The notes under the pieces were generated by a model. That model did no database searches. It was not told the origin of the DNA and saw nothing but the letters and a program-made list of their open reading frames with translations. A program made the translations under genes and the position numbers. Positions 42,941 through 50,807 of a DNA stretch of 64,000 nt are shown piece by piece. Source of the stretch: Segatella copri DSM 18205. Lineage in GTDB: Bacteria > Bacteroidota > Bacteroidia > Bacteroidales > Bacteroidaceae. The stretch covers positions 3,109,501-3,173,500 of the forward strand of contig NZ_CP102288.1 in NCBI RefSeq assembly GCF_025151535.1, written 5' to 3'. Each line of letters begins with the position of its first letter. Within the stretch, counting starts at the first letter, position 1.

Positions 42941-43028
42941 AGCATAAATATCGGAAATTGCAAACTTTATGCAAGAAAAAGTGATGATTTTATAGATAAA
43001 TGGATAGTTATACGGAAAATGAGATTTA

Positions 43029-43133
43029 AAAAGGTCAGGCAGCGCCTGACCTTTTGGGGGTAGCAAAGAAGATTCAGCAGACAGTGTCTGCTGTTTTTGC
43101 TTTTTGAATTCTTCAGACAGTGTCTGAAGAATT
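43029..43133. repeat. Three consecutive palindromes
   Basis: AAAAGGTCAGGC/GCCTGACCTTTT (43029-43055), CAGCAGACA/TGTCTGCTG (43075-43093) and AATTCTTCAGACA/TGTCTGAAGAATT (43107-43133) follow each other. The first could be a terminator on the minus strand. The second and third share the CAGACA-G-TGTCTG core. Confidence 0.75.
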
Positions 43134-43234
43134 GTTAACTCTTTGAATTTCAGGTAGAACTTCTTGAAATTCATGATGTTTGTCTCCGAGAATCCTTTTC
43201 CGAATTCTATCGCAGAAATACTCAGAACTTTCAT
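43100..43234 (-). pseudogene. Fragment of a YhcG/DUF1016-type PDDEXK protein
   Basis: The reading frame from 43234 gives ISAIEFGKGFSETNIMNFKKFYLKFKE, which resembles the N-terminal domain of DUF1016 (YhcG) proteins, where FGKGFS-x-NL-xxM-xxFY is typical. The frame then enters the palindromic repeats and unrelated sequence, so most of the gene (normally about 350 aa) is gone. The fragment is short, so the assignment is tentative. A -7 box (TACCTTTG, minus strand) is at 43325-43332. Confidence 0.5.
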
Positions 43235-43358
43235 ATCCTTTGGTAAATGAAAAGATTTTCTAATTTCTTGTTACTTAGTTTTATACGCCATTACATCTTT
43301 TGTGTTACAGCCTTATTGTAAAGGCAAAGGTACAACTGTTTCTTGAATATGCAAAAGA

Positions 43359-43401
43359 AAATGGCAGAAAGTTGAGGTACATACTCAACTTTCTGCCATT
43401 T
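43359..43401 (-). terminator. Terminator hairpin after the lipoprotein gene
   Basis: AAATGGCAGAAAGTTGAG and CTCAACTTTCTGCCATTT form an 18-bp perfect stem with a 7-nt loop. It lies 17 bp after the minus-strand lipoprotein gene stops. Confidence 0.8.
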
Positions 43402-43418
43402 ATGATGTAATCTTTTGA

Positions 43419-43889
43419 TTATTTAATCTTCTTGAATGTGATAGTACTAGGATATGAGGCGTTGCCATCCAGATTGTATTTTAAAACCATAGTTGTCGAA
43501 TTAATACTCTGTATGGTATACACATCTAAAACGTTGATGCCATCTTCTTCGTATGTAGTTAATTTGTTGCCTGAGATAGTATAGGCTTCTCCGGAACAAT
43601 CTATTTTCCATTTGTTTCCAGTCCAAAAATACTCATTGAAAGTGCCACCTTGCTTGAATTCGAAAGAGATAGCATCATCAATGTCTATGTCCTGATCTAC
43701 TTTAGCAGGCTTGTCATTTTCATCCCAGTCATAGCCTGTTACATGTGTAGGTTGCCACATTCCAATGATGTATGTCTGGACATCTTCTGGGGAAGGCGTG
43801 TCTTCGTCATCTGAAGAACAAGCAGTGAAAGACACCATTGCAAACAAGGCGAAAAGAATCGCCAAAAGAGAAAAATGTAACTTTTTCAT
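43419..43889 (-). CDS. Small lipocalin-like lipoprotein
   Basis: A 156-aa lipoprotein with lipobox Cys25 (FAMVSFTAC-SSDDEDTPSPED), acidic after the Cys, so probably surface exposed. The mature part is a beta-rich domain (IIGMWQPTHVTGYDW...KWKIDCSGEAYTISGNKLTTYEEDG...INSTTMVLKYNL) like Bacteroidota lipocalin-type proteins. It is preceded by a long leader (about 300 nt) with structured segments and its own promoter at 44203-44210. Function unknown. Confidence 0.75.
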   Translation of the reverse strand: MKKLHFSLLAILFALFAMVSFTACSSDDEDTPSPEDVQTYIIGMWQPTHVTGYDWDENDKPAKVDQDIDIDDAISFEFKQGGTFNEYFWTGNKWKIDCSGEAYTISGNKLTTYEEDGINVLDVYTIQSINSTTMVLKYNLDGNASYPSTITFKKIK

Positions 43890-44210
43890 AAAATTTGCCC
43901 GTTATGCCGATAGCTATGCTTTTAATGTTATTAAATTAGTGAACTGGATAGATTGCGAAGCCATCGTTCTACATAACCTACGGATACAAACACGTGGACG
44001 AAACTTGTCCAAATTGCAGCCGTAGGAAAAGCTGATTAGAACAACAAGTAACGCCCACGATATAGCGGACGTTCACTATCTGTCGTTTCTAATGCTCTTT
44101 TTGAAATTTCCTACGTTCCAATTTGCATGACCGAATAGCAAACGCTAATTTAACCATCAAAAATATGGAAGTCCTCACAATAGTGTGATTCGATTCCAAC
44201 TGCAAAGGTA
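43890..44210 (-). promoter_or_regulatory. Long structured leader and promoter of the lipoprotein gene
   Basis: A -7 box TACCTTTG (minus strand, plus 44203-44210) would give a leader of about 310 nt. On the plus strand GTTCTA (43969 on) pairs with TAGAAC, CCTACGG with CCGTAGG, and GGAC with GTCC, giving a nested three-part hairpin over about 43969-44042. Next to it AACGCCCACGATATAGCGGACGTT (4-base steps quoted in parts: AACGCCC and GGACGTT) is an imperfect dyad. No protein is convincing. Could be a cis-acting RNA or a recombination-site-like element. Confidence 0.5.
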
Positions 44211-44410
44211 AGGATAATTCTTGAAATAGCAAAATTAAACCCAGAAATTTAAAGGAAAAATTTTCTTTTTGCCTTGCTTCTGTGCTTTTTAAGTTTGTCT
44301 GCACAGCCCTCTTGCTTATCTTTAAAAGTCAAAGGATAGTTCTATGAAGAACGTTCCTTATTCTCTTATATATTGTTGATGATGTTGTATCACAAGAGAA
44401 TTGTATTCGT

Positions 44411-44501
44411 ACGATTATAGGTGTTGTCCCTATAGTCAGCAGATGTGCTGACTGCAGTCGGCAGACCTGCTGACTAGGCTCAGCAGAGCTGCTGAGCCTA
44501 G
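44411..44501 (+). repeat. Dispersed triple-palindrome repeat, copy 2
   Basis: Palindromes are centred at 44443.5, 44465.5 and 44487.5, 22 bp apart; the last is the 28-bp dyad CTAGGCTCAGCAG...CTGCTGAGCCTAG at 44474-44501. The stretch from GCAGATGTGCTGAC to the final CTAG is identical to the reverse complement of copy 1 for about 63 bp. The flank ACGATTATAGG-TGTTG is also shared with copy 1. Confidence 0.9.
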
Positions 44502-44505
44502 CGGC

Positions 44506-44637
44506 AAACTCCGAGAAGCAGTATTCTCTTACCCAAGAAACTGTCTCCGCTAACTCAAGAAACTATCTCCGTTAACCCGAGATTCTGTGTCCGTAAGCTT
44601 AAGCAACCACATTCTCTTACTTAAGCAACCATATTCT
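44506..44637. repeat. Tandem 22-bp repeat array 6
   Basis: Six units start at 44506, 44528, 44550, 44572, 44594 and 44616, all 22 bp. Cores are TTAC-CAAGAAACT-TCTCCG in the first half and TTAAGCAACCA-ATTCT in the second. It directly continues the triple palindrome, mirroring the order seen at 21679-21985. Confidence 0.87.
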
Positions 44638-44663
44638 CTGGCTTGTTAAAGCAGTTAGGGAAT

Positions 44664-44792
44664 CTACATATCCATAGTGTAGTTGTGAAGATATTCCCAA
44701 GCATCGTTCAAATCACGTAAAGGGAGGCGCTCTTTTACGAGCTTTATCTTTAATGCCTTGCAGAATGCTTTCAGAACAGATTCTGTTGCCAT
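44664..44792 (-). CDS. 42-aa basic/acidic helical ORF downstream of AAA ATPase 3
   Basis: An ORF of 42 codons in the 3' flank of the ATPase gene: MATESVLKAFCKALKIKLVK, then ERLPLRDLNDAWEYLHNYTM-DM. It is preceded by GGAGGAG directly before the ATG. The same frame stays open back into the end of the ATPase gene, so it could be a longer protein or the tail of a former fusion. No family is recognised. It lies between the ATPase and the 22-bp array. Confidence 0.45.
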   Translation of the reverse strand: MATESVLKAFCKALKIKLVKERLPLRDLNDAWEYLHNYTMDM

Positions 44793-44820
44793 CTCCTCCA
44801 ACTTAATATAGTTAGGACGT

Positions 44821-46239
44821 TTAGAGAACAAACAAGTCATCCATTGTTACTACCGACTGAACATCCCAGGCATAAGGATTGTCGGATAATCCCATGGTCG
44901 TAATCATTGTAAGATGCACGGCTTTTTCGGTACCAGTCTCTTGGATGAAGCGCTCTCGCTTGTTTTGTAAACTCGCATCTATCGTATTAGTTATCTGAAA
45001 AGGAGCCTTGGAGTATTTGATTTCACAGAGATTAATGACATCATCGCTCCTGTCTACCAGCAAGTCGATCTGTGCTCCCGGCTTTTCCTTGCTCCCGCCT
45101 ACACTCCAAGAATAAACCGTGGTGATAACTCCTTGAATGCCAAGCTTCGCCTTGATCTGCCCCACATGCTGCAGGCATACTCGTTCAAAAGCCAAACCGC
45201 ACCACGTATTGTACTCGGGTTTGCCGGTAATCTTTGTCCAATATTGTGCATCATTGATATAGCTGTCCTTGATAAACTTATAATAAAATAAGGTGTAATT
45301 GTCCATTAGCTGGAATAAGGCATTCTTGGCTTTCATTCCGATGCAATTATATTTTCGGATAAATCCGCAGTATTCCAAGTTCTCTAAGTATTCCGTCAAC
45401 TTTCCATTGTCGGTCAATTTGGTAGTTCGTAAGATTTCTGTTCGGGTCATTCCGACTTTCTTGGTTGCCAAAGCATCTACTATCGAGAGATAAGGCTTAG
45501 GCTGTTTGAACAAAGAGTCGTATAAGTCATCAAACTCGTGACGAAGATTGCCATCTTCTGAGAAAAATAACTGGTTGATGTTCTGTGCCAGACTCATTCC
45601 CGGTTTCAGTTGAGACCAATAAAACGGAACACCTCCCATGATCATATAGCCTTCCAAAACCTGTCGGCGATTAAAGCGCAGTCCCATTTCTTCAGAATAG
45701 AGTTCGCATTCCCTTAAGCAAAACGGTTTCAGGTGAATACGGATAGACACACGGTTGTGCAATCCACCATGATTTTTAATTACCTTATTGATAATCCATG
45801 AGGTAGCACTGCCGCAAACGATGAGGAGAATATCCTTGCGGGCGGAAGCCCATCCATTCCAGAAATGTTCCAAAGCCGAAAGAAAATTGGAGCGTGGAGA
45901 ATCCATCCATGGCATCTCGTCGATGAACACAACTTTCTTGGGGATAGTAGATTGCACCAACAGTTGCCCCAACCTGTCAAAAGCATCATACCAATCTTTT
46001 AACTTCGACTGTTTCTGTTTGCTATATGATGTGAGTGAACGGTTGAACTCTGCCAATTGTATGCGATTGGTCTCATTTGCCAATCCTGTATGATAAAAGG
46101 CAAAGTCATTGTTGAAGGCCTCCCTTACCAGGAAAGTCTTTCCCACTCGTCTGCGCCCATATATGGCAACAAACTTCGACTCATCAGCAATCAACGCTTG
46201 ATGAAGTGTCTTCAGTTCTTCTTTTCTACCTATTAACAT
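44821..46239 (-). CDS. AAA ATPase with DUF234-type C-terminal domain
   Basis: A 472-aa archaeal-type ATPase. Walker A is IYGRRRVGKTFLVREAF (about residues 26-42) and Walker B is VVFIDEMPWMDSPRS; the sensor reads LIVCGSATSWIINKVI. A winged-helix segment (about 275-315) follows. The C-terminal DUF234 part has the nuclease-like pattern AQIDLLVDRSDDVINLCEIKYSKAPFQI (D...E-x-K of PD-(D/E)xK folds). The start MLIGRKEELKTL is typical. A minus-strand -7 box is at 46265-46272. Function unknown; a toxin- or defence-like role is speculation. Confidence 0.88.
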   Translation of the reverse strand: MLIGRKEELKTLHQALIADESKFVAIYGRRRVGKTFLVREAFNNDFAFYHTGLANETNRIQLAEFNRSLTSYSKQKQSKLKDWYDAFDRLGQLLVQSTIPKKVVFIDEMPWMDSPRSNFLSALEHFWNGWASARKDILLIVCGSATSWIINKVIKNHGGLHNRVSIRIHLKPFCLRECELYSEEMGLRFNRRQVLEGYMIMGGVPFYWSQLKPGMSLAQNINQLFFSEDGNLRHEFDDLYDSLFKQPKPYLSIVDALATKKVGMTRTEILRTTKLTDNGKLTEYLENLEYCGFIRKYNCIGMKAKNALFQLMDNYTLFYYKFIKDSYINDAQYWTKITGKPEYNTWCGLAFERVCLQHVGQIKAKLGIQGVITTVYSWSVGGSKEKPGAQIDLLVDRSDDVINLCEIKYSKAPFQITNTIDASLQNKRERFIQETGTEKAVHLTMITTMGLSDNPYAWDVQSVVTMDDLFVL

Positions 46240-46264
46240 AGTTCAAATAGTTATATTTCTGGGG

Positions 46265-46272
46265 CAAATATA
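46265..46272 (-). promoter_or_regulatory. -7 promoter box for AAA ATPase 3
   Basis: CAAATATA on the plus strand reads TATATTTG on the minus strand, 26 bp before the ATG. Confidence 0.5.
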
Positions 46273-46289
46273 CGAAAAAATAGTGAGAT

Positions 46290-46331
46290 AACGTGCGGAA
46301 TCTATCTTTTTTTAGATACATTCCGCACGTT
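46290..46331. repeat. Long hairpin, copy 1 (AACGTGCGGAAT)
   Basis: AACGTGCGGAAT (46290-46301) pairs with ATTCCGCACGTT (46320-46331), and TATCT with AGATA inside. The loop is T-rich. The sequence is repeated as copy 2 at 46422-46474. Confidence 0.85.
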
Positions 46332-46421
46332 TAAAGTATATTTTTAACGTTTGTTATTATAAAAAGTAAAGAAAAGAGTATGCAGAATAGCCCAAATATG
46401 AAGCGATATCTAAGAAAATGT

Positions 46422-46474
46422 GCTTTAAACGTGCGGAATGTGTCTTTTTTAAGCACATTCCGCACGTTTAAAGC
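46422..46474. repeat. Long hairpin, copy 2 (21-bp stem)
   Basis: GCTTTAAACGTGCGGAATGTG (46422-46442) is an exact reverse complement of 46454-46474; an 11-nt loop contains a run of T. One further mismatch extends it to about 25 bp. It lies 43 bp 3' of the DUF6377 gene (minus strand) and may serve as its terminator. Confidence 0.88.
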
Positions 46475-46516
46475 GCATACGCTCCTTTTATGTTCTCTTG
46501 GCTGTTCTGACTCTAA

Positions 46517-48133
46517 TTAGCCTATCACATTGCATAGTTGGTTGATGGCTGCATCAAAAGTGGTGAGGTCTTTGGCTCGCTTTCTGATGGCTGCCTTGTA
46601 ATTATAGATGGTTTGCGTAGAATAGAACAGGAGGGTGGCCAGTTCCTGACCATCCGTAATTCCCAGTCGCATCAGTGCATAGATACGCAGTTCCTTGGTA
46701 AGACTGTTAGGGGCAGGGAGAACTATCTGTTTTTCTGGCAACAGCAGTTGGTTGAACTCTTCCACGAAATTCGGATACAAGTCAATGAATGCCTTGTCGA
46801 AGCGAATATAGAAGTTGGCAGCCTCTTCTTCTGCCAGCTTGTAGCTGTTGATGGCAGTCAGAAGATCGGCAGTTTGCTTTGCCTTGATTTTGCGGCTTAC
46901 CAATTTGCGATAATCATCCAGTTTCTTGATATATACAGCACTGATGTCCATAAATAAATGCATATAGGTTTCTCTTCGCTTATTGGTGTTGAGCAGCTTC
47001 TGGTTCAGTTCGTCCAAGAGTGTATTTTGGCTTTTTATCTCCCTACGGCTCTTGGCTAGACGCTTGTTCATCTTGAATGCAAAGAAAGCCATGGCAAGGA
47101 ATCCTAGTGACAGGATACTCACGATGACGAGAGATGCTGTTACGATGCGGTTCTTGCGTACTTCTGCCTGATGGTTCGTTTCTGTGATAAGGGGTAGTAT
47201 GCGGGAAATCTCTACCATGCGGAGGCGGTTGTTGTAGAATTGGGCATCCTCCATGGAGCAATAGATGTATTTGGCAACCCTCTTTGCATAGGAGGCATCC
47301 TTATTATATAGATAGGTGGAAAGTTCCTGAAGGGCAAGATTCTCCTTCAGGGGACATATCTGGTCTGAGATGGCTGCTTCTACAATATACTTTTCATATA
47401 AATCCTTTTGGTCGGTATCATAATAATAGCGGGCTATGCAATAAGCCGATGAGGCATGCACACGGCTGTTCAGGGGACTGGCTGAAAGTGCCTTCATGTA
47501 GAACTGAAGCATCTTTTTGCTTGTACGCTGCTTTAGATATTCAAACTCTCCTGAAAGATAGTAATAAAGAGCGGATTCCTTGTTGCCGATATGTTCAAGA
47601 GTCTTGCCTAAATAAAAACGTTTCTTGGCTGCCAATCCTTCTTGAAACTCCGACTTATTGCAGAAAGTTTCCCAGTAGTTATATACCCAAGTCAAGGTAT
47701 AATAATAGTATTGCAATAACTTAGGTGACATTTTCTCCACATCCATTGCGAGCATTAAGTCTTCTGCCTGGCTGTAGAAACCGCCTGTTGACAGCACTGC
47801 CGCACGATTGATTTTATTCAGGTTGATGAAATAATCATCCTGAAGTTGTGCTGCCAGCTGGTAGCCCTTCTTGGCGTATGTCATGGCAGAGTCGTAACGG
47901 TAGGTATAATACTCTCTGTAGATCTGGTTATAGAGCCTAAGCTGGCTGCGCTTGTCGGAAGTCATGTATAGTTGCTTTTTGAGTCTTAGTAGTTTCGCTT
48001 CTTTTCTTTGGGTAAACTTGCTTCGCTGAGCGATGTAACTGTCTAAACGATGGAACAGCTGTTCCTCGTTTACGGAAGAAGCATTTGCCATTAATGGCAT
48101 AAACATCATTAAGAACCACAATACTACTTTCAT
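46517..48133 (-). CDS. DUF6377-type TPR sensor/transcriptional regulator
   Basis: A 538-aa protein. A signal peptide or first helix (MKVVLWFLMMFMPLMANA-S) is followed by TPR-like helices (residues about 30-310, YNQIYREYYTYRYDSAMTYAKKGYQLA). A membrane helix (about 336-360, VTASLVIVSILSLGFLAMAFFAF) and a coiled-coil linker follow. The C-terminal part (about 480-538, ELRIYALMRLGITDGQELATLLFYSTQTIYNYKAAIRKRAK) is a LuxR-like helix-turn-helix. This is the DUF6377 architecture of membrane-bound regulators that control nearby nutrient-uptake loci. It is divergent from the TonB receptor and GH36 genes, which it probably regulates. Confidence 0.84.
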   Translation of the reverse strand: MKVVLWFLMMFMPLMANASSVNEEQLFHRLDSYIAQRSKFTQRKEAKLLRLKKQLYMTSDKRSQLRLYNQIYREYYTYRYDSAMTYAKKGYQLAAQLQDDYFINLNKINRAAVLSTGGFYSQAEDLMLAMDVEKMSPKLLQYYYYTLTWVYNYWETFCNKSEFQEGLAAKKRFYLGKTLEHIGNKESALYYYLSGEFEYLKQRTSKKMLQFYMKALSASPLNSRVHASSAYCIARYYYDTDQKDLYEKYIVEAAISDQICPLKENLALQELSTYLYNKDASYAKRVAKYIYCSMEDAQFYNNRLRMVEISRILPLITETNHQAEVRKNRIVTASLVIVSILSLGFLAMAFFAFKMNKRLAKSRREIKSQNTLLDELNQKLLNTNKRRETYMHLFMDISAVYIKKLDDYRKLVSRKIKAKQTADLLTAINSYKLAEEEAANFYIRFDKAFIDLYPNFVEEFNQLLLPEKQIVLPAPNSLTKELRIYALMRLGITDGQELATLLFYSTQTIYNYKAAIRKRAKDLTTFDAAINQLCNVIG

Positions 48134-48203
48134 AACTATCCTTTTAATTGTTATTGTTACTATCTGATAGGCTATTAGAGTGCCTTATAATTGTATTTTT
48201 CTG

Positions 48204-48211
48204 CAAAGATA
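48204..48211 (-). promoter_or_regulatory. -7 promoter box for the DUF6377 regulator
   Basis: CAAAGATA on the plus strand reads TATCTTTG on the minus strand, about 70 bp upstream of the ATG. Confidence 0.5.
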
Positions 48212-48358
48212 CTACATTTATTCCTCTTTTTACCATCTACTCTATTAAAAAGTATTAATATCTTTGATAGCTTGATTATTAGAAGGTTATAGACTTAATA
48301 AATCTAATATTTATCTACTCGTAACCTACACATGATGCCAATGTCTGAAAAATCTCCT

Positions 48359-48366
48359 TAACTTTG
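48359..48366 (+). promoter_or_regulatory. -7 promoter box for the TonB receptor/GH36 pair
   Basis: TAACTTTG followed by GCAACCG; the leader to the ATG at 48437 is about 65 nt. No clear -33 element. Confidence 0.55.
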
Positions 48367-48436
48367 CAACCGCAATCGAATCGCATTCGGTAGCAAGTGA
48401 AATCATGTAAAACTAAGAATAAACAACTGTAAGATT

Positions 48437-50743
48437 ATGAACTTAAGAATCCGTACATTTTCTATGGCTTTGGTAGCGATGTCTGCTGCAAGCCAAGTGT
48501 ATGCACTTCCTTCCGACGAATCTGAAAACAAGGAGAAAAAGGAAGAGCGTAATGTGATGCTCAACGCATCTGATGCCAACAAGCCTCGTGAAATCCAGAT
48601 AGGATTGCCAAGTGAGGATGTAACCGTATATGAGAACGGTCTTCCAGCCGTTTACTCTTCTTCCGTACACAGACTGTCTGCACATTGGCGTAGCGATGCC
48701 TCACTGAAAGGTACCGACTTGATGACTCCATCTGAGTCTGCCATTGCTACAGGTAATATTGCATACGCAGTTTCTTCTTTCAGCGAGTTGGGACAGAAAG
48801 AGTTCAAGGGCAAGCTCAACTATAAGGCAAACCATTTTGGTATGCAGAATGTAGACCTCAACCTGTCTGGTGGAATCGGTGACAATTGGCTTTATACTGC
48901 CAGTATGTATCAGAATTTCGATCCAGGTAGTTTCAAGCTTCGCTTTACTGATTATGCCGACCGTACCCAACTTTATCATTTCGGTATCACTCGCATCTTG
49001 AATGATGGAAAGGGACGTGTCTCCTTATTATATAAGTATTCCAACAGCAAGAACCCTGGCAATTTTGCCAATGCAGCCCCATTTATCTATTCTGGCGACG
49101 GTAGTATCAAGAAGATTGATGGCTTTGATCCGGGTATGGACTCATACGTGCAGCGTCAAGGTTCTTTCCAATACTTGAATACAAAGTCAGGAAAGATGGA
49201 GACATGGAATATGAGCGATGGCAGTGAGAATCATGCCAACGAAATTGCCCTCATCAGCCAGTATCAGTTTGATAATGGATGGTTGTGGAAATTCAACGCC
49301 AAGTATATGAATGCTCCACGTGCCAATTATGTAGATTACGGAGGAAGTACCATCTCTCAGGTGAGCGAGGCTGATGGCTATCAGCTTTCTGATGGGTCTG
49401 CCTACAGTGGCTATATAGAAGGCCGTCGCACCTGGTTGCATGTTGGTAAGGTGAGCAATGCGCTTTTGACTACCGAAATCTCTAAGCAGTTGAATAACCA
49501 TAAGTTAATGATTGGTTTGAACGAGTGGTATTACCATCTCAATTACTATTCGTCTTCGTTCCAGTGGGCAGGCACCGTAGAAGCTTATCCACGCACATTG
49601 AGCCAGATATATGTCAATCCCCTTGATCCTACGCAGACAGCTCATCGTTCTGAAACTTTCGGTTATAATGAGTTGAGTCCAGAATACACCAAGGGTTCAG
49701 AGAACAAGTTGGCACTCTACTTTACCGACGAATGGAAGGTTAGTCCTAAGTTCAAGGTGTTCTATGGTGGTAGATTGGAGTACTACCGCATGTCTGCCGA
49801 GCAGATTTCTACTCCACGTTTCTCAGGATTCCACATGGGTAACTATAATACATACGCCACTGCTGCTGATGGTTCTGTTGTTGCTACCGAGCACAGCATC
49901 GAAGCAAAGAACGTAACCAAGGATAAATTGAATTATGCAGCCACCTTGCAGTTGACGTATAACCTTACCCGCCAGTTTGGTCTGACAGCCGATGCTACCA
50001 TCGCCACCCGTTTCCCACGCATCAGCGAGTATGCAGGAACAGGACCTACCGAGGAGCAGTATAAGCGAGTAACCATTCCATTGATTCGTGGTGGTATTTT
50101 CTACAAGAACGATTGGATTGACCTCTCTTCAATGGTGACCTACATTTCAAAGTCGAACAATATCGACCAGCAGAATCTTACCAAGCCTGGCACTACAGAG
50201 GGCAAGACCGTGTTGCTCATCTATAACATCCAGACTTTGGGTTGGACAACCTCGGCAGAAATCAATCCGTTCAAGAACTTCCACATGCATGCACTCTTCA
50301 CTTATCAGAAGCCGGTGTATAAGAACTATAATGCGAGCGTAACGTTCAGTGACGGTCAGTCTATGGGTGTGAATGCCAACAATATGATTGTCAAGGAGAT
50401 TCCTCAGGTTCTTGTAGAGTTGGACCCTAAATACGACATCACCAAGAATCTGAATGCCTGGTTGAGCTTCCGTTACTTCGGTAAGACCTATGCCAACCTT
50501 CAGGAGGCACTCTACTTCAATGGTCACTGGGAGACTTTCGGCGGAATCAACTGGAATGTGAACAAGAAACTGAGCCTTGGCGTGAGTGTCATCAATATCT
50601 TCAACGAGAAGGGTGCCAAGGGTACCATTAGCGGCTCTGAGCTGATTACCAAGCAGGAAGCTGGCAAATATGACGGCAAGTACATGAGTGGTAGCTATCT
50701 CCGTCCGTTCACGGTGGAATTCTCTGCAGGAATCAAATTCTAA
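48437..50743 (+). CDS. TonB-dependent outer membrane receptor (no SusD partner)
   Basis: A 768-aa outer-membrane receptor. A signal peptide ends near ASQVYA-LPS. The plug-like region (EIQIGLPSEDVTVYENGLPAVYSSSVHRLS...) lacks a clear carboxypeptidase-regulatory domain of the SusC type. The rest is barrel strands with many aromatic girdles (YYRMSAEQISTPRFSGF, AWLSFRYFGKTYANLQEALYFNGHW) and the C-terminus ends FTVEFSAGIKF. It is followed by a secreted alpha-galactosidase 64 bp downstream and faces a DUF6377 regulator, so it likely imports an alpha-galactoside, but substrate is inference. Confidence 0.88.
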   Translation: MNLRIRTFSMALVAMSAASQVYALPSDESENKEKKEERNVMLNASDANKPREIQIGLPSEDVTVYENGLPAVYSSSVHRLSAHWRSDASLKGTDLMTPSESAIATGNIAYAVSSFSELGQKEFKGKLNYKANHFGMQNVDLNLSGGIGDNWLYTASMYQNFDPGSFKLRFTDYADRTQLYHFGITRILNDGKGRVSLLYKYSNSKNPGNFANAAPFIYSGDGSIKKIDGFDPGMDSYVQRQGSFQYLNTKSGKMETWNMSDGSENHANEIALISQYQFDNGWLWKFNAKYMNAPRANYVDYGGSTISQVSEADGYQLSDGSAYSGYIEGRRTWLHVGKVSNALLTTEISKQLNNHKLMIGLNEWYYHLNYYSSSFQWAGTVEAYPRTLSQIYVNPLDPTQTAHRSETFGYNELSPEYTKGSENKLALYFTDEWKVSPKFKVFYGGRLEYYRMSAEQISTPRFSGFHMGNYNTYATAADGSVVATEHSIEAKNVTKDKLNYAATLQLTYNLTRQFGLTADATIATRFPRISEYAGTGPTEEQYKRVTIPLIRGGIFYKNDWIDLSSMVTYISKSNNIDQQNLTKPGTTEGKTVLLIYNIQTLGWTTSAEINPFKNFHMHALFTYQKPVYKNYNASVTFSDGQSMGVNANNMIVKEIPQVLVELDPKYDITKNLNAWLSFRYFGKTYANLQEALYFNGHWETFGGINWNVNKKLSLGVSVINIFNEKGAKGTISGSELITKQEAGKYDGKYMSGSYLRPFTVEFSAGIKF

Positions 50744-50807
50744 GATAATAACGAAAGAATTATAGCGTTTAATTATAACAAAGCAATCACGTAAAAACCA
50801 AAGAACG

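Noticed and set aside
43969-44080. Integron attC site
   Set aside because: GGGCGTTA and an imperfect dyad recall attC ends, but the dyad is much too short and no integrase is in the window. Kept only as a question in the findings.
44089-44304. 71-aa ORF on the minus strand
   Set aside because: It covers the promoter and leader of the lipoprotein gene; no family and no conserved pattern seen.
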